Part shown: positions 53,066 through 61,315 of the stretch, piece after piece | Position numbering within the stretch: position 1 is the stretch's first letter | Layout of the letters: the number at the start of each line of letters is the position of its first letter | From: Actinoplanes sp. SE50/110 | Lineage (GTDB): Bacteria; Actinomycetota; Actinomycetes; Mycobacteriales; Micromonosporaceae | Reading direction: 5' to 3' | DNA length: 64,000 nucleotides | Assembly: GCF_900119315.1 (NCBI RefSeq) | Contig: NZ_LT827010.1 | Location: 6,419,001 to 6,483,000, forward strand | The notes under the pieces: generated by a model | Database searches by the model: none | The model's input: only the letters and a program-made list of their open reading frames with translations | What the model was told of the DNA's origin: nothing | Translations under genes and position numbers: made by a program

Positions 53066-55999
53066 ATGCCGTCCAACCCTGTCCGCATCGCCCCGTCGTG
53101 GGGACACCGCGGCCCCCACGCCGGCCGCGCCTCACACGTCGCTCCCGGCATGGAGTACCAGGGCACCACCCATCAGATGTGCGGGCTGTTCCCGTTCACC
53201 GCCGGCAGCGGCGCCCCCACTCTCGGCGTGCCGATCGGCCGGCACATGCTCTGGGGCGAGGTCGTCTGCCTCGACCCGCTCGAATGGCTGCGCGCGGGTC
53301 TGGTCACCAACCCAGGTGTTTTCGTTCTCGGACAGCCCGGTGTCGGCAAGGCGTTGGACGTCGACACGCCGGTGCCGACTCCGCACGGTGTGGCCCGGCT
53401 GGGTGACCTGAAGCCGGGCGACGCGGTGTTCGACGAGCACGGCCGGCCGACCACGGTGGTGGCGGTGTCCGAGGTGTGGACCGGCCGGACGTGTTCCCGG
53501 CTGCGGTTCTCCGACGCCACCACGGTGGTCGCTGACGACGAACATCTGTGGGTCACCCAAACCCAGGCGCAGCGGCAGGCCCGGGTAGTGGCCCGGCTCC
53601 GGCCGCCGGCGCGTCGGCCGCTGGGCACCGCGGCGGAACAGGCCCGGGTCGCCGAGTTGCTGGCCGCGGCCACGCCCGGGCAGGACACGACGCTGCCGGA
53701 CCTTGCCGCGCAGGTGGGCTGGGATCAGCCGTCGGTCCGGGACCGGCTGTACCGGTGGGCCACCGGCTGGCCGGTCACCGGCCGCGCCGGCAACGCCCGC
53801 TTGTTCGACCGGTACAGCACCCTGCAGCAGACCGCGCTGATGCTCGCCGCCCCCGTCAACGATCAGCGTGAAGACACCGGGACGGTGACCACGAGGCAGA
53901 TCCGGCAGACGCTGACGCACGCCGGGAAGACCAACCATGCGGTGCCGGTTGCGCCGCCGGTATCAGGCCATGATCGGCCGCTGCCTGTCCCGGCGCGGCT
54001 GCTCGGGCTGTGGCTGGGCGACGGCGCCACCGACCGGGCGATGTTCACCACCGCCGACCCGGCCCTGGCCGCCGAGTTCTCGGCCGCCGGCTACCGGGTG
54101 CTCGCCGGGCGCCGCTACCGGTACAGCATCAGCAGCCAGCGCCTTCCCGCACCACCAGCCGGAATTGTCTGCCGGCGCTGCCGGAAGCCGTTCGACGCCA
54201 CCTACACCGGGCAGCAGTACTGTTCCCGGCCGTGCGCGGCCCGCGCCCCGCAGACCGGCCACCGGCAGGCCCGGACGTGTCAGCACTGCCGGCAGCCCCT
54301 GCGCCGCTCGAGCACCGGGCAGCGGCACCGGGCGTGCGCTCACGCGCAGACTCTGGTGGGGCAGCTGCGCGCGCTCGGCGTCCTGGGCGACAAGCACATT
54401 CCCGCTGAATACCTGCGGGCCAGCGTTGAGCAGCGGCGACAGCTGCTGTCCGGGCTGCTCGACACCGACGGCACGGTCAGCCCCGGCGGGCAGGTCCAAT
54501 ACACCAGCTGTGACCAGCGGCTCGCCGAGGACGTCTTCGACCTGATCGCGTCGCTGGGCTACCGACCGGCGATGAACCGCCGGGCAACCGGCAGCACCGT
54601 CACCGCACACCGGTACGCCTATCAGATCGGCTTCACCACCACCGACGAGGTTTTCGGACTCGCCCGCAAACGTGACGCCCACCGGCAGCGACGCCGGGCC
54701 GCGACACTCCGGACCGCGGTGCGTTACATCGTGGCCGTCGAGCCGGTGCCCTCACGGCCGGTGCGCTGCATCCAGGTCGCCAACCCCTCCGGCCAGTTCC
54801 TGGTCACCCGGGCCTTCATCGCCACCCACAACTCCACCATCGTCAAGCGCCTGGTCACCGGCATGTCCGGGTGCGGCACACACACCCTGATCCTGGGCGA
54901 CACCAAACCGGACTACACCCCGCTGGTCCGGCATCTGGAGGGTCAGGTGATCCGGGTCGGCCGCGGCCTGGACCGGATCAACCCCCTGGACTCGGGGCCG
55001 TTGGGCGCCGTCCTGAGCCGGATGGGTGCCGAGGAGTCGCGGCAGCTGCGCCTGGAGGTCCGCGGCCGGCGCATGTCGCTGCTGCTCGCGCTGTGCGCGC
55101 TGGTGCGCGGCGGTCCGCTGTCGAACACCGAGGAGGTGATCCTGGGCCGGGCGATCGACGTCCTCGCCGAACGCCTGCCGCATGATCCGACGGTGCCGGA
55201 CGTGCTGCACCTGGTGGAGTCCGGCGCCGACGAGCTGCGGGCGGCGGCGCGGGCCCGGACTGAGGGTGAGTACCGGCGCCGCGTCGACCAGCTGGTACCC
55301 ACCTTGGCGTTGCTGTGCGAGGGGTCGCTGCGCGGGGTGTTCGACGGGCCGACCAGCACTGCCCTCGACCTGGACGCGCCGGCGGTCAGCGTGGACATCT
55401 CGCAGGTCGCCGCCGCCGGGGACCAGCTGGTGGCGGCTGCGATGCTGTGCACCTGGAGCTACGGGTACGCGATGGTCGACGCCGCCGCCGCCCTCGCTGA
55501 TCATGGCTTGGCGCCGCGCCGGCAGTACCTCGGGGTGATGGATGAGCTGTGGCGGGCGCTGCGCGGCGCGTCCGGCCTGGTCGAGCACGCCGACGCGCTA
55601 ACCAGGTTGAATCGGCAGAAGGGGATGGCGTCGGTGATGGTCACGCATTCCCTGGCCGACCTGGACGCGCTGCCTACCGAAGCGGACCGGGCTAAGGCGC
55701 AGGGGTTCATCGAGCGGGCCGCGATCAAAATCCTGGCCGGGCTGCCGCCGCGGGAGCTGGCCCGGGTCAACGACGTGGTCCGGCTATCGGGCCGTGAGCA
55801 GGACCTGGTCGCCTCGTGGGCCGCGCCGGAAGCCTGGTTCACCGGGGCAGCGCATCCCGGCCGCGGCAAATATTTGATCAAAACCGGTGAGCGGCCGGGC
55901 CTGCCGGTCGCCATGACGCTGGTCGACGAGGAGATACCGCTCTACGACACCGACGCCGCGATCCGTGACGTTCGCCCGGCCGTGGCCGGGCGGATCTGA
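53066..55999 (+). CDS. VirB4-like conjugation ATPase interrupted by an intein in its P-loop
   Basis: The 977-residue precursor contains a 494-residue intein; the spliced product is 483 residues, the normal size for VirB4/TraC-like ATPases paired with SCO6880 proteins. The extein begins RIAPSWGHRGPHAGRASHVA and has GVFVLGQPGVGK at residues 84-95. The P-loop resumes after the intein as STIVKRLVTG. Later motifs are HTLILGDTKPDYTPLV and the Walker B-like YLGVMDELWRAL near 823. It should power assembly or substrate transfer. GAGGAGG before the ATG at 53066 is a strong ribosome site. Without splicing the ATP site is split, so the ATPase should be inactive. Confidence 0.9.
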   Translation: MPSNPVRIAPSWGHRGPHAGRASHVAPGMEYQGTTHQMCGLFPFTAGSGAPTLGVPIGRHMLWGEVVCLDPLEWLRAGLVTNPGVFVLGQPGVGKALDVDTPVPTPHGVARLGDLKPGDAVFDEHGRPTTVVAVSEVWTGRTCSRLRFSDATTVVADDEHLWVTQTQAQRQARVVARLRPPARRPLGTAAEQARVAELLAAATPGQDTTLPDLAAQVGWDQPSVRDRLYRWATGWPVTGRAGNARLFDRYSTLQQTALMLAAPVNDQREDTGTVTTRQIRQTLTHAGKTNHAVPVAPPVSGHDRPLPVPARLLGLWLGDGATDRAMFTTADPALAAEFSAAGYRVLAGRRYRYSISSQRLPAPPAGIVCRRCRKPFDATYTGQQYCSRPCAARAPQTGHRQARTCQHCRQPLRRSSTGQRHRACAHAQTLVGQLRALGVLGDKHIPAEYLRASVEQRRQLLSGLLDTDGTVSPGGQVQYTSCDQRLAEDVFDLIASLGYRPAMNRRATGSTVTAHRYAYQIGFTTTDEVFGLARKRDAHRQRRRAATLRTAVRYIVAVEPVPSRPVRCIQVANPSGQFLVTRAFIATHNSTIVKRLVTGMSGCGTHTLILGDTKPDYTPLVRHLEGQVIRVGRGLDRINPLDSGPLGAVLSRMGAEESRQLRLEVRGRRMSLLLALCALVRGGPLSNTEEVILGRAIDVLAERLPHDPTVPDVLHLVESGADELRAAARARTEGEYRRRVDQLVPTLALLCEGSLRGVFDGPTSTALDLDAPAVSVDISQVAAAGDQLVAAAMLCTWSYGYAMVDAAAALADHGLAPRRQYLGVMDELWRALRGASGLVEHADALTRLNRQKGMASVMVTHSLADLDALPTEADRAKAQGFIERAAIKILAGLPPRELARVNDVVRLSGREQDLVASWAAPEAWFTGAAHPGRGKYLIKTGERPGLPVAMTLVDEEIPLYDTDAAIRDVRPAVAGRI
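53351..54832 (+). other. Intein with LAGLIDADG endonuclease and extra zinc-finger-like cysteines
   Basis: The intein covers residues 96-589. It starts with Ala (ALDVDTPVPTPHGVARLGDL) rather than Cys/Ser, ends FIATHN, and is followed by Ser as +1 residue. Endonuclease blocks are clear: LLGLWLGDGATDRAM and LLSGLLDTDGTVS. Between them lies a stretch with two C-x2-C knuckles (VCRRCRKPF ... YCSRPC; TCQHCRQPL ... ACAHA). Ala-first inteins splice by direct attack of the +1 residue. Both endonuclease motifs keep their acidic residues, so homing activity is plausible. Confidence 0.9.
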
Positions 56000-56011
56000 T
56001 CGGGGCCGGGG

Positions 56012-57937
56012 ATGGTGTCGATGCGCCCGGTCGAGCCGCGCGGTAACGCCGGTGGGGCGACCACACCGTGGGTGGTTCTCGGGTTGTGCGCGGCCGGCTG
56101 GGTGGTGGTGTGGCTGGGCTGGCTGGCCGGGCGCCTGGTCGCGGTGTTCACCGGCCGGCCGGCCGGGCCAGGGTTCGGGGCTGATTTCACCCAGGGTGTG
56201 GTGCATGCCGGTTGGGCGCGGCTGTGGCCGGGGGTGTCCCCGACGGTAGTAGCGGTCGTCTACGCGGTGCTGCTACTGGCGCTGGTTGTGCTGGTCAGCG
56301 TGGGGGTAGCGGTCTGGCAGCGGTTCCGGCCCGATGCGGAGGATCCGCTGCCCGCGCTCGCCAGCCGGGCGGAGGTTGCTCCGATGAGTCTGGCGCAGAC
56401 GGCGGCCAAGGCCCGCCGGCTGCGTCCGTCGCTGCAGCAGACTCCGGTCAAAGAGGTGGCCGAGGAAGCGGCCGGGGTGCTGCTCGGCGAGCACCGCCGC
56501 CGGCACGGTCGCGGTGACCGCGTGTACGGGTCGTGGGAAGACGTGGTGCTGGCGGTGATGGCGCCCCGCTCGGGTAAGACGACCGCGCTGGCGGTCACGG
56601 CGGTCCTGTCGGCGCCCGGCCCGGCGTTGGCCACCTCGAACAAGGCCGACCTGTGGGCGACCACGGCCACCGCCCGCGCCGGACGGGGCAGGGTGTGGAC
56701 GTTCGACCCGCAGCACATCACCCACGTCGAGCAGACCTGGTGGTGGAATCCCCTCGCCGCGGTTGAAACGGTCGAGGACGCGCAGCGGCTCGCCGACCAC
56801 TTCATTCAGGAGATCCGCGCGGAGAACGGTTCCGACGACTTCTGGGCCAAAGGTGCCCTGGACCTGCTGACCTCGCTGATCCTGGCCGCCGCGGTCAGCG
56901 GGGCCGGACTGGACGCGGTGCAGGAGTGGCTGTCGGACTCGATCACCCGGGTGCCCGGGCAACTCCTGGAGCAGGCCGGGTTCGCCGCGTCCGCCCGGGC
57001 CCTGGCCGGCCGGCAGGCCGGCGCCCCGGAAACCCGCGAGGGCATTTACGAAACCGCCCGGACCGCGGCCGCGTGCCTGGCCAACCCGGAGATCATGCAG
57101 TGGGTCACCGCCCCCGGCGACCGGCGGCTGCGCTCTCTGGACGTTGACGCTTTCGCCGGCTCCCCCGACACGCTCTACCTGCTGTCCAAGGATGGTGCCG
57201 CGGCGGCCGCGCCGCTGGTCGCCGGCCTCACCGACCAGGTGCTGCGCGCCGCGGTCACCCTGGCCGAAGCCACCGGTGGCCGGCTCGACCCGCCGCTGCT
57301 GGCCGTGCTGGACGAGGCGGCGAACATCTGCAAGATCCGGGACCTGCCGGACCTGTACTCGCACTTCGGGTCCCGGGGGATCTGCCCGATCACGATCCTG
57401 CAGTCGTACCGGCAGGGCGCCCGGGTGTGGGGTGAGCGCGGCATGGACGCTCTGTGGTCGGCGGCCACCGTCAAACTCGTCGGCGCCGGCATCGACGACG
57501 CCCGGTTCGCCGAAGACCTGTCCCGGCTCGTCGGTGAGCACGAGGTGACCGTCGCTTCGCGCACCCGCGACGGCTCCGGCACCACCTCCCACCAGGTGTC
57601 CACCCGCCGGCAGCGGATCCTGGAAGCCGCCCAGATCCGGGCGCTGCCCAAGGGCACGGCGCTGCTGCTGGCCACCGGTGTCCGGGTCGCGATGCTGACC
57701 CTGCTGCCCTGGTACGAAGGCCCGCAAGCGCAACAGCTGTCGACGGCGGTCGCCGCGAACACCGCGGACATGACCCGGCGGGCCGGGCAGGCACGCGCCG
57801 CACGCCGCGCCCGGTACGCCGACCGCGCCGGGCACACCGGCCACCGCACTGGCCGCAGCCCGGACGACGACGGCGCGGGCGGGGCCGCCGAGCACGACCA
57901 CGACCGGGCCCGCCGCGCGGGCCGAACCCGGGGGTGA
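56012..57937 (+). CDS. VirD4/TraG-type coupling protein
   Basis: The 641-residue protein has two N-terminal membrane helices (TPWVVLGLCAAGWVVVWLGW, VVAVVYAVLLLALVVLVSVG) and a RecA-like ATPase domain with Walker A MAPRSGKTTALAV (Lys189) and Walker B LLAVLDEAANI near residue 430. Family features are GPALATSNKADLWATTATAR, WWNPLAAVETVEDAQRLADH and GICPITILQSYRQGARVWGE. It should link the relaxase-DNA complex, and possibly tagged proteins, to the channel. The C-terminus is a His/Arg/Asp-rich disordered tail. ATG at 56012 lies 12 bases after the VirB4-like gene. Confidence 0.9.
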   Translation: MVSMRPVEPRGNAGGATTPWVVLGLCAAGWVVVWLGWLAGRLVAVFTGRPAGPGFGADFTQGVVHAGWARLWPGVSPTVVAVVYAVLLLALVVLVSVGVAVWQRFRPDAEDPLPALASRAEVAPMSLAQTAAKARRLRPSLQQTPVKEVAEEAAGVLLGEHRRRHGRGDRVYGSWEDVVLAVMAPRSGKTTALAVTAVLSAPGPALATSNKADLWATTATARAGRGRVWTFDPQHITHVEQTWWWNPLAAVETVEDAQRLADHFIQEIRAENGSDDFWAKGALDLLTSLILAAAVSGAGLDAVQEWLSDSITRVPGQLLEQAGFAASARALAGRQAGAPETREGIYETARTAAACLANPEIMQWVTAPGDRRLRSLDVDAFAGSPDTLYLLSKDGAAAAAPLVAGLTDQVLRAAVTLAEATGGRLDPPLLAVLDEAANICKIRDLPDLYSHFGSRGICPITILQSYRQGARVWGERGMDALWSAATVKLVGAGIDDARFAEDLSRLVGEHEVTVASRTRDGSGTTSHQVSTRRQRILEAAQIRALPKGTALLLATGVRVAMLTLLPWYEGPQAQQLSTAVAANTADMTRRAGQARAARRARYADRAGHTGHRTGRSPDDDGAGGAAEHDHDRARRAGRTRG

Positions 57938-57943
57938 TCGGCC

Positions 57944-59170
57944 GTGACCACCGCCGGTCCAGCTTCCGCCGCCGATCCGGTCCGGCTGCGGGTCGCGGTC
58001 CGCGCAGCGGTCGACTTCTACCGCCGTCAGCTGACCGGCCCGGCCGGCGGCCCGGCCCGCACCTACCTGCGGCAGCGTGGCCTGCAGCCGGTCGTCGACC
58101 GGGCCGGGCCGTGGCAGATCGGCTACGCCCCGCCCGGCTGGCAGAACCTGGCCCGGCACCTGCAGGCCAGCGGGTACACCGCCGAGGAGCTGGTCGCCGC
58201 CGGCCTGTGCCGGCGTCAGCACGCCGATCCCGGCCGGCTGCTGGACGTGTTCCGGGACCGGCTGATGTTCCCGGTCCGCGACCAGCACGGCCCGGTCGGC
58301 TTCACCGGCCGGGCCGCCCCCGGCGCCGGACCCGACACCCCGAAATACCTCAACACCGCGCAGACCCCGCTGTACGACAAGAGCCAGCTGCTGTTCGGCC
58401 TGGCCGAACAACAGGACCGGCTGCAGGCCGGCTGGCAGCCGGCACTGGTCGAAGGCCCCACCGATGTGCTGGCGGTCTGGCTGTCCTACAGCCGTGACGG
58501 CGACCGCGGCATCGCGGCGGTGGCCGCCTGCGGCACCGCGCTGACCCCGGCCCAGGCCGAGCAGGTCAGCGCCGTGCTCGGCGCCCAGCAGCACGGTGTG
58601 GTCACCGCCTACGACAACGACCCCGCCGGACGCGCCGCCACCGACCGCGCCTGGTCCCTGCTGCACGCCCGGCTGCCGTCCCGGCTGCTGCACCATGCCG
58701 TACTGCCCGCCGGCGCCGACCCGGCCACCCTACTGACCCGGCCCGACGGCCGCGTCGACCTGCGGGATACGCTGCAGGCACACACCCAGCCGCTGCTGGA
58801 AACCGTCGTCAACCACCGCCTGGACACCCTCCTCGACCGCAATCCACGGCTGCTGGACGACGTCGGCGGCCGCGTCGAAACCGCCCGGCACCTGGTCACG
58901 CTGATGTTCGACGCCGACGACAAGGCCGAAGCGATCCGCATCGGCGCACTCATCACCCAGCGCACCGGCATCAGCGTCCAGGCCCTCGTCGAGATCGCCG
59001 TGGACTATGTCGAAGCGTCCTGGTCCGAAGCCGCCGGAACGCTGAACAGCGCCGGTCCGGCACCTCCGGCTTCCCAAAGCGCCTTTCCACCCTTACGTCC
59101 GCGCGGCATGGTCGCGTCGCAGCCGTCTCCCGCAACGGCCCGTGCAACGCACCCGACGCGCCGCCGGTAA
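57944..59170 (+). CDS. DnaG-type primase/TOPRIM protein with FPPL tail
   Basis: This 408-residue protein has the DnaG catalytic core: YLRQRGLQPVVDRAGPWQIG, FRDRLMFPVRDQHGPVGFTG and PKYLNTAQTPLYDKSQLLFG. The TOPRIM motifs are ALVEGPTDVLAV (Glu170) and TAYDNDPAGR (Asp224, Asp226). The N-terminal CHC2 zinc finger of chromosomal DnaG is absent, as in some plasmid primases. The C-terminal tail SQSAFPPLRPRGM starts 28 residues from the end and finishes RRR. It starts with GTG at 57944, seven bases after the coupling protein. Priming of the transferred strand in the recipient is a likely role. Confidence 0.85.
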   Translation: MTTAGPASAADPVRLRVAVRAAVDFYRRQLTGPAGGPARTYLRQRGLQPVVDRAGPWQIGYAPPGWQNLARHLQASGYTAEELVAAGLCRRQHADPGRLLDVFRDRLMFPVRDQHGPVGFTGRAAPGAGPDTPKYLNTAQTPLYDKSQLLFGLAEQQDRLQAGWQPALVEGPTDVLAVWLSYSRDGDRGIAAVAACGTALTPAQAEQVSAVLGAQQHGVVTAYDNDPAGRAATDRAWSLLHARLPSRLLHHAVLPAGADPATLLTRPDGRVDLRDTLQAHTQPLLETVVNHRLDTLLDRNPRLLDDVGGRVETARHLVTLMFDADDKAEAIRIGALITQRTGISVQALVEIAVDYVEASWSEAAGTLNSAGPAPPASQSAFPPLRPRGMVASQPSPATARATHPTRRR

Positions 59171-59338
59171 GCCGTCGAGGGGCGCCGTCACGGGCGGCCG
59201 CCGTCTCGGTTCTCGGCGATGAAATCCGTTCGTGCACTCCCTCAATGGCCCCACATTTTTGTCAGAGGGCGCGCCTAGGATGCCTCGCACGATCGACCGG
59301 CGCTGATGCCGGCCTGGCGAGGGTAGCGGGGGACAAGT

Positions 59339-60406
59339 ATGCGCTGGTGGCAAAGGAAACCTAAAGATCGCGCCACGTGGTCTTTCGACCCGCTGGAAGG
59401 CGTGGGACCCCTACGGTTCGGGATGACGTCACAGCAGGTCAAAGCAGTTCTAGGCGCTGAGTCTTTGGAATCGTATCGAGGCTACGAAGGTAAGGAGTCA
59501 TGGCAGCGGTACAGCGATGGCGGCGTAACCGCGATCTATGACCAGGGAGGCCTCGTCGCGGTGGCGATCGACGCGCTGGCCGGCCCCATGGTCCGGCTGC
59601 GGGAACTGGACCTCGTCGGCGGCAAGCCGTCCGCGGTGGCAGCCGGCATCCAGCAACTCGCGGGCCGCGACGACGCTGTCGTCACCGTGAACTGGAGCGG
59701 TGATCCTGAGGTGGCGGCCTGGGGGCTTTCCCTGGGCGCTACGCCGCAGTGGGGACTTTCGCCGTCCGGAGCGTTGGAACGCACCGGCATGATGGTCACC
59801 GACGCGCTGTTCGTCGGTGCCGAGTTGGCGGAGGATCCGTATTCGTCCGAGCCGATCATCAGATGGCGCGATGTCCGCGGATGGGAATGTGATCCCGGGG
59901 CATGGCTCGTGATCCCCGAGGAGAGCCGTGCGCGCTGGGACTGGACGCCGTTGAAGGCAGTGGGACCGCTCGAGTTCGGGATGACCCCGTTGCAGGTGTC
60001 GGCCGCGTTGGGCGGCGAAGCGCCGGCTGCCCGCCGCGGTTACTACCCCTCGCCGCTGCTGGAGAAGGCCGGACAGTGGTTTCCCAGCGAGGAGCGATTC
60101 GACGTTACCGGGGTCACCGCCCACTACCAGGGCTGGGACATCCCCTCGCTGGCGGCCGTCACCGTGCACGGGCGTACCGGCCCACAGGTCGCCTACGACG
60201 GCATCGATCTGATCGGCAAGAGCATTCCTGCTCTCGAAGCCACCCTCTACCAGCATGCGGGCAACGAAGGTGTAACCCTGGCCTTTGGCTGCAACGGAGA
60301 CGTAGGGCCGCTCGATCTGAGTATGTTGGTCCGGGCGGCACGGGCCGGCGACGTCGTGATCAGCGAAGCCCGATTCGGCGTCGAAGATTGGGAAGACCAC
60401 GGCTAA
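59339..60406 (+). CDS. Hypothetical protein with two tandem repeats
   Basis: The 355-residue soluble protein is built from two copies of a ~180-residue unit. Repeat one starts WSFDPLEGVGPLRFGMTSQQ and repeat two WDWTPLKAVGPLEFGMTPLQ. Each continues with an LG-x-E, RGY and a later VTVNW or VTLAF-like strand. GGGGGA six bases before the ATG at 59339 supports the start. It lies outside the secretion operon and carries no tail motif. The duplicated beta-rich plan resembles some immunity-like proteins, but no function can be assigned. Confidence 0.6.
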   Translation: MRWWQRKPKDRATWSFDPLEGVGPLRFGMTSQQVKAVLGAESLESYRGYEGKESWQRYSDGGVTAIYDQGGLVAVAIDALAGPMVRLRELDLVGGKPSAVAAGIQQLAGRDDAVVTVNWSGDPEVAAWGLSLGATPQWGLSPSGALERTGMMVTDALFVGAELAEDPYSSEPIIRWRDVRGWECDPGAWLVIPEESRARWDWTPLKAVGPLEFGMTPLQVSAALGGEAPAARRGYYPSPLLEKAGQWFPSEERFDVTGVTAHYQGWDIPSLAAVTVHGRTGPQVAYDGIDLIGKSIPALEATLYQHAGNEGVTLAFGCNGDVGPLDLSMLVRAARAGDVVISEARFGVEDWEDHG

Positions 60407-60713
60407 GCTCAGGCCCCGCCGAGTTCCACCAACGGCCAGTCCCACAGCCCACCTCAAAGTGCCGCCAGCCGTGCGACTTGCCATCCGTGAGTACCTGCTG
60501 GATCTCACTGAAGTCGGCATCGGCAGGGACGTCGAAAGCTACGAGCGGCAACTCGGCGCTGAACACTTCACCGCCCACGCCGAAACGTGCGAACGCAGCG
60601 TGGACGGCCGACGCGTTCGGGGCCAGCGGACCGGACGGTACCGGCAGGACCCTGATGACGCAATGGCCTGACGCCTCCAGCCGCGCCGATGTAGTCGGTC
60701 CAGGAACCGACAC
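60360..60713 (-). pseudogene. C-terminal fragment of a DUF4265 protein
   Basis: The minus-strand frame reads GHCVIRVLPVPSGPLAPNAS, AVHAAFARFGVGGEVF and PLVAFDVPADADFSEIQQVL, then HFEVGCGTG. This is the order seen in the C-terminal half of DUF4265 proteins, whose N-terminal half (about 60 residues) is missing here. The 5' side runs straight into the hairpin that ends the relaxase operon. Its 3' end overlaps the end of the tandem-repeat gene. Confidence 0.5.
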
Positions 60714-60742
60714 CTCGGCGCCGACGCAGCAACCGCGAAAGG

Positions 60743-60774
60743 ATGGCGCTGTCCGCGCGTGCGGACAGCGCCAT
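60743..60774 (-). terminator. Terminator hairpin of the relaxase operon
   Basis: A perfect 14-bp stem (ATGGCGCTGTCCGC / GCGGACAGCGCCAT) with a 4-base loop lies 14 bases beyond the stop of the DUF4913 gene. On the minus strand it is followed by CCTTTCGCGG, a weak T-run. Confidence 0.75.
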
Positions 60775-60787
60775 CAGGCCATGAGGG

Positions 60788-61315
60788 TCAGTTATCCCAC
60801 CAGTTCCACCAGCCGTCGGGAGCCGTCTCGGTGGCGGCGATCGCTGGTAGTTCGTGCCGGGCGGTGTCGGCGGTCTTGCCCACGGTGCAGCCGCGGAACG
60901 GGCCGTCCTCGCCGCACAGCAGCGGCAGGTTGTGATCCAGCAACGGAAGCCACCCGACCATGCCGGTCACCTCCAGCCGGGCGCTTTCCCACGCGTACCA
61001 GAGCGCGGTCAGCCTGGTGACGGCCTCTTCGTGGCGCCACCACTGCCGGCACCAGTACCAGCGGGTCATCCCGACCGCGCCCACCGGGCGGGGGAAGGTC
61101 GGCAGCAGGTACGTGTTCACCCACTCCTCGACCGTGGAGTACAGCGGCTCCGCGCCCTCCTCCCCGGCTGGCACAGCCGCCGCGGCGGCCGAGGCGGCCG
61201 GCGCCGGTTCCATATCGCGCGCCGGGCCAGCCGGTTCGCTGGGCAGCCTGATCGGCTCCTCGGGGGTCACCGGGTCAAACAGGGTGGCGGGGTGGGCCCG
61301 GTTCGTGGTGGTCAT
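60788..61315 (-). CDS. DUF4913 protein
   Basis: The 175-residue protein has a disordered Ala/Pro/Glu-rich start of about 60 residues and then a Trp-rich domain (VEEWVNTYLLPTFPRPVG, RWYWCRQWWRHEEAVTRLTA, LWYAWESARLEVTGMVGWLP, GPFRGC). This matches DUF4913, frequent in actinobacterial plasmids and conjugative elements but of unknown role. Its ATG overlaps the upstream stop (ATGA), so it is coupled to the preceding tagged protein. It is the last gene before the hairpin terminator. Confidence 0.75.
   Translation of the reverse strand: MTTTNRAHPATLFDPVTPEEPIRLPSEPAGPARDMEPAPAASAAAAAVPAGEEGAEPLYSTVEEWVNTYLLPTFPRPVGAVGMTRWYWCRQWWRHEEAVTRLTALWYAWESARLEVTGMVGWLPLLDHNLPLLCGEDGPFRGCTVGKTADTARHELPAIAATETAPDGWWNWWDN

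Noticed and set aside
53132..53938. Minus-strand frame of 268 codons within the intein region
   Set aside because: It is antisense to the VirB4-like gene and intein; no motif.
56273..58696. Minus-strand open frame of 807 codons
   Set aside because: It mirrors the coupling protein and primase genes; repetitive Gly/Gln/Val composition and no domain.
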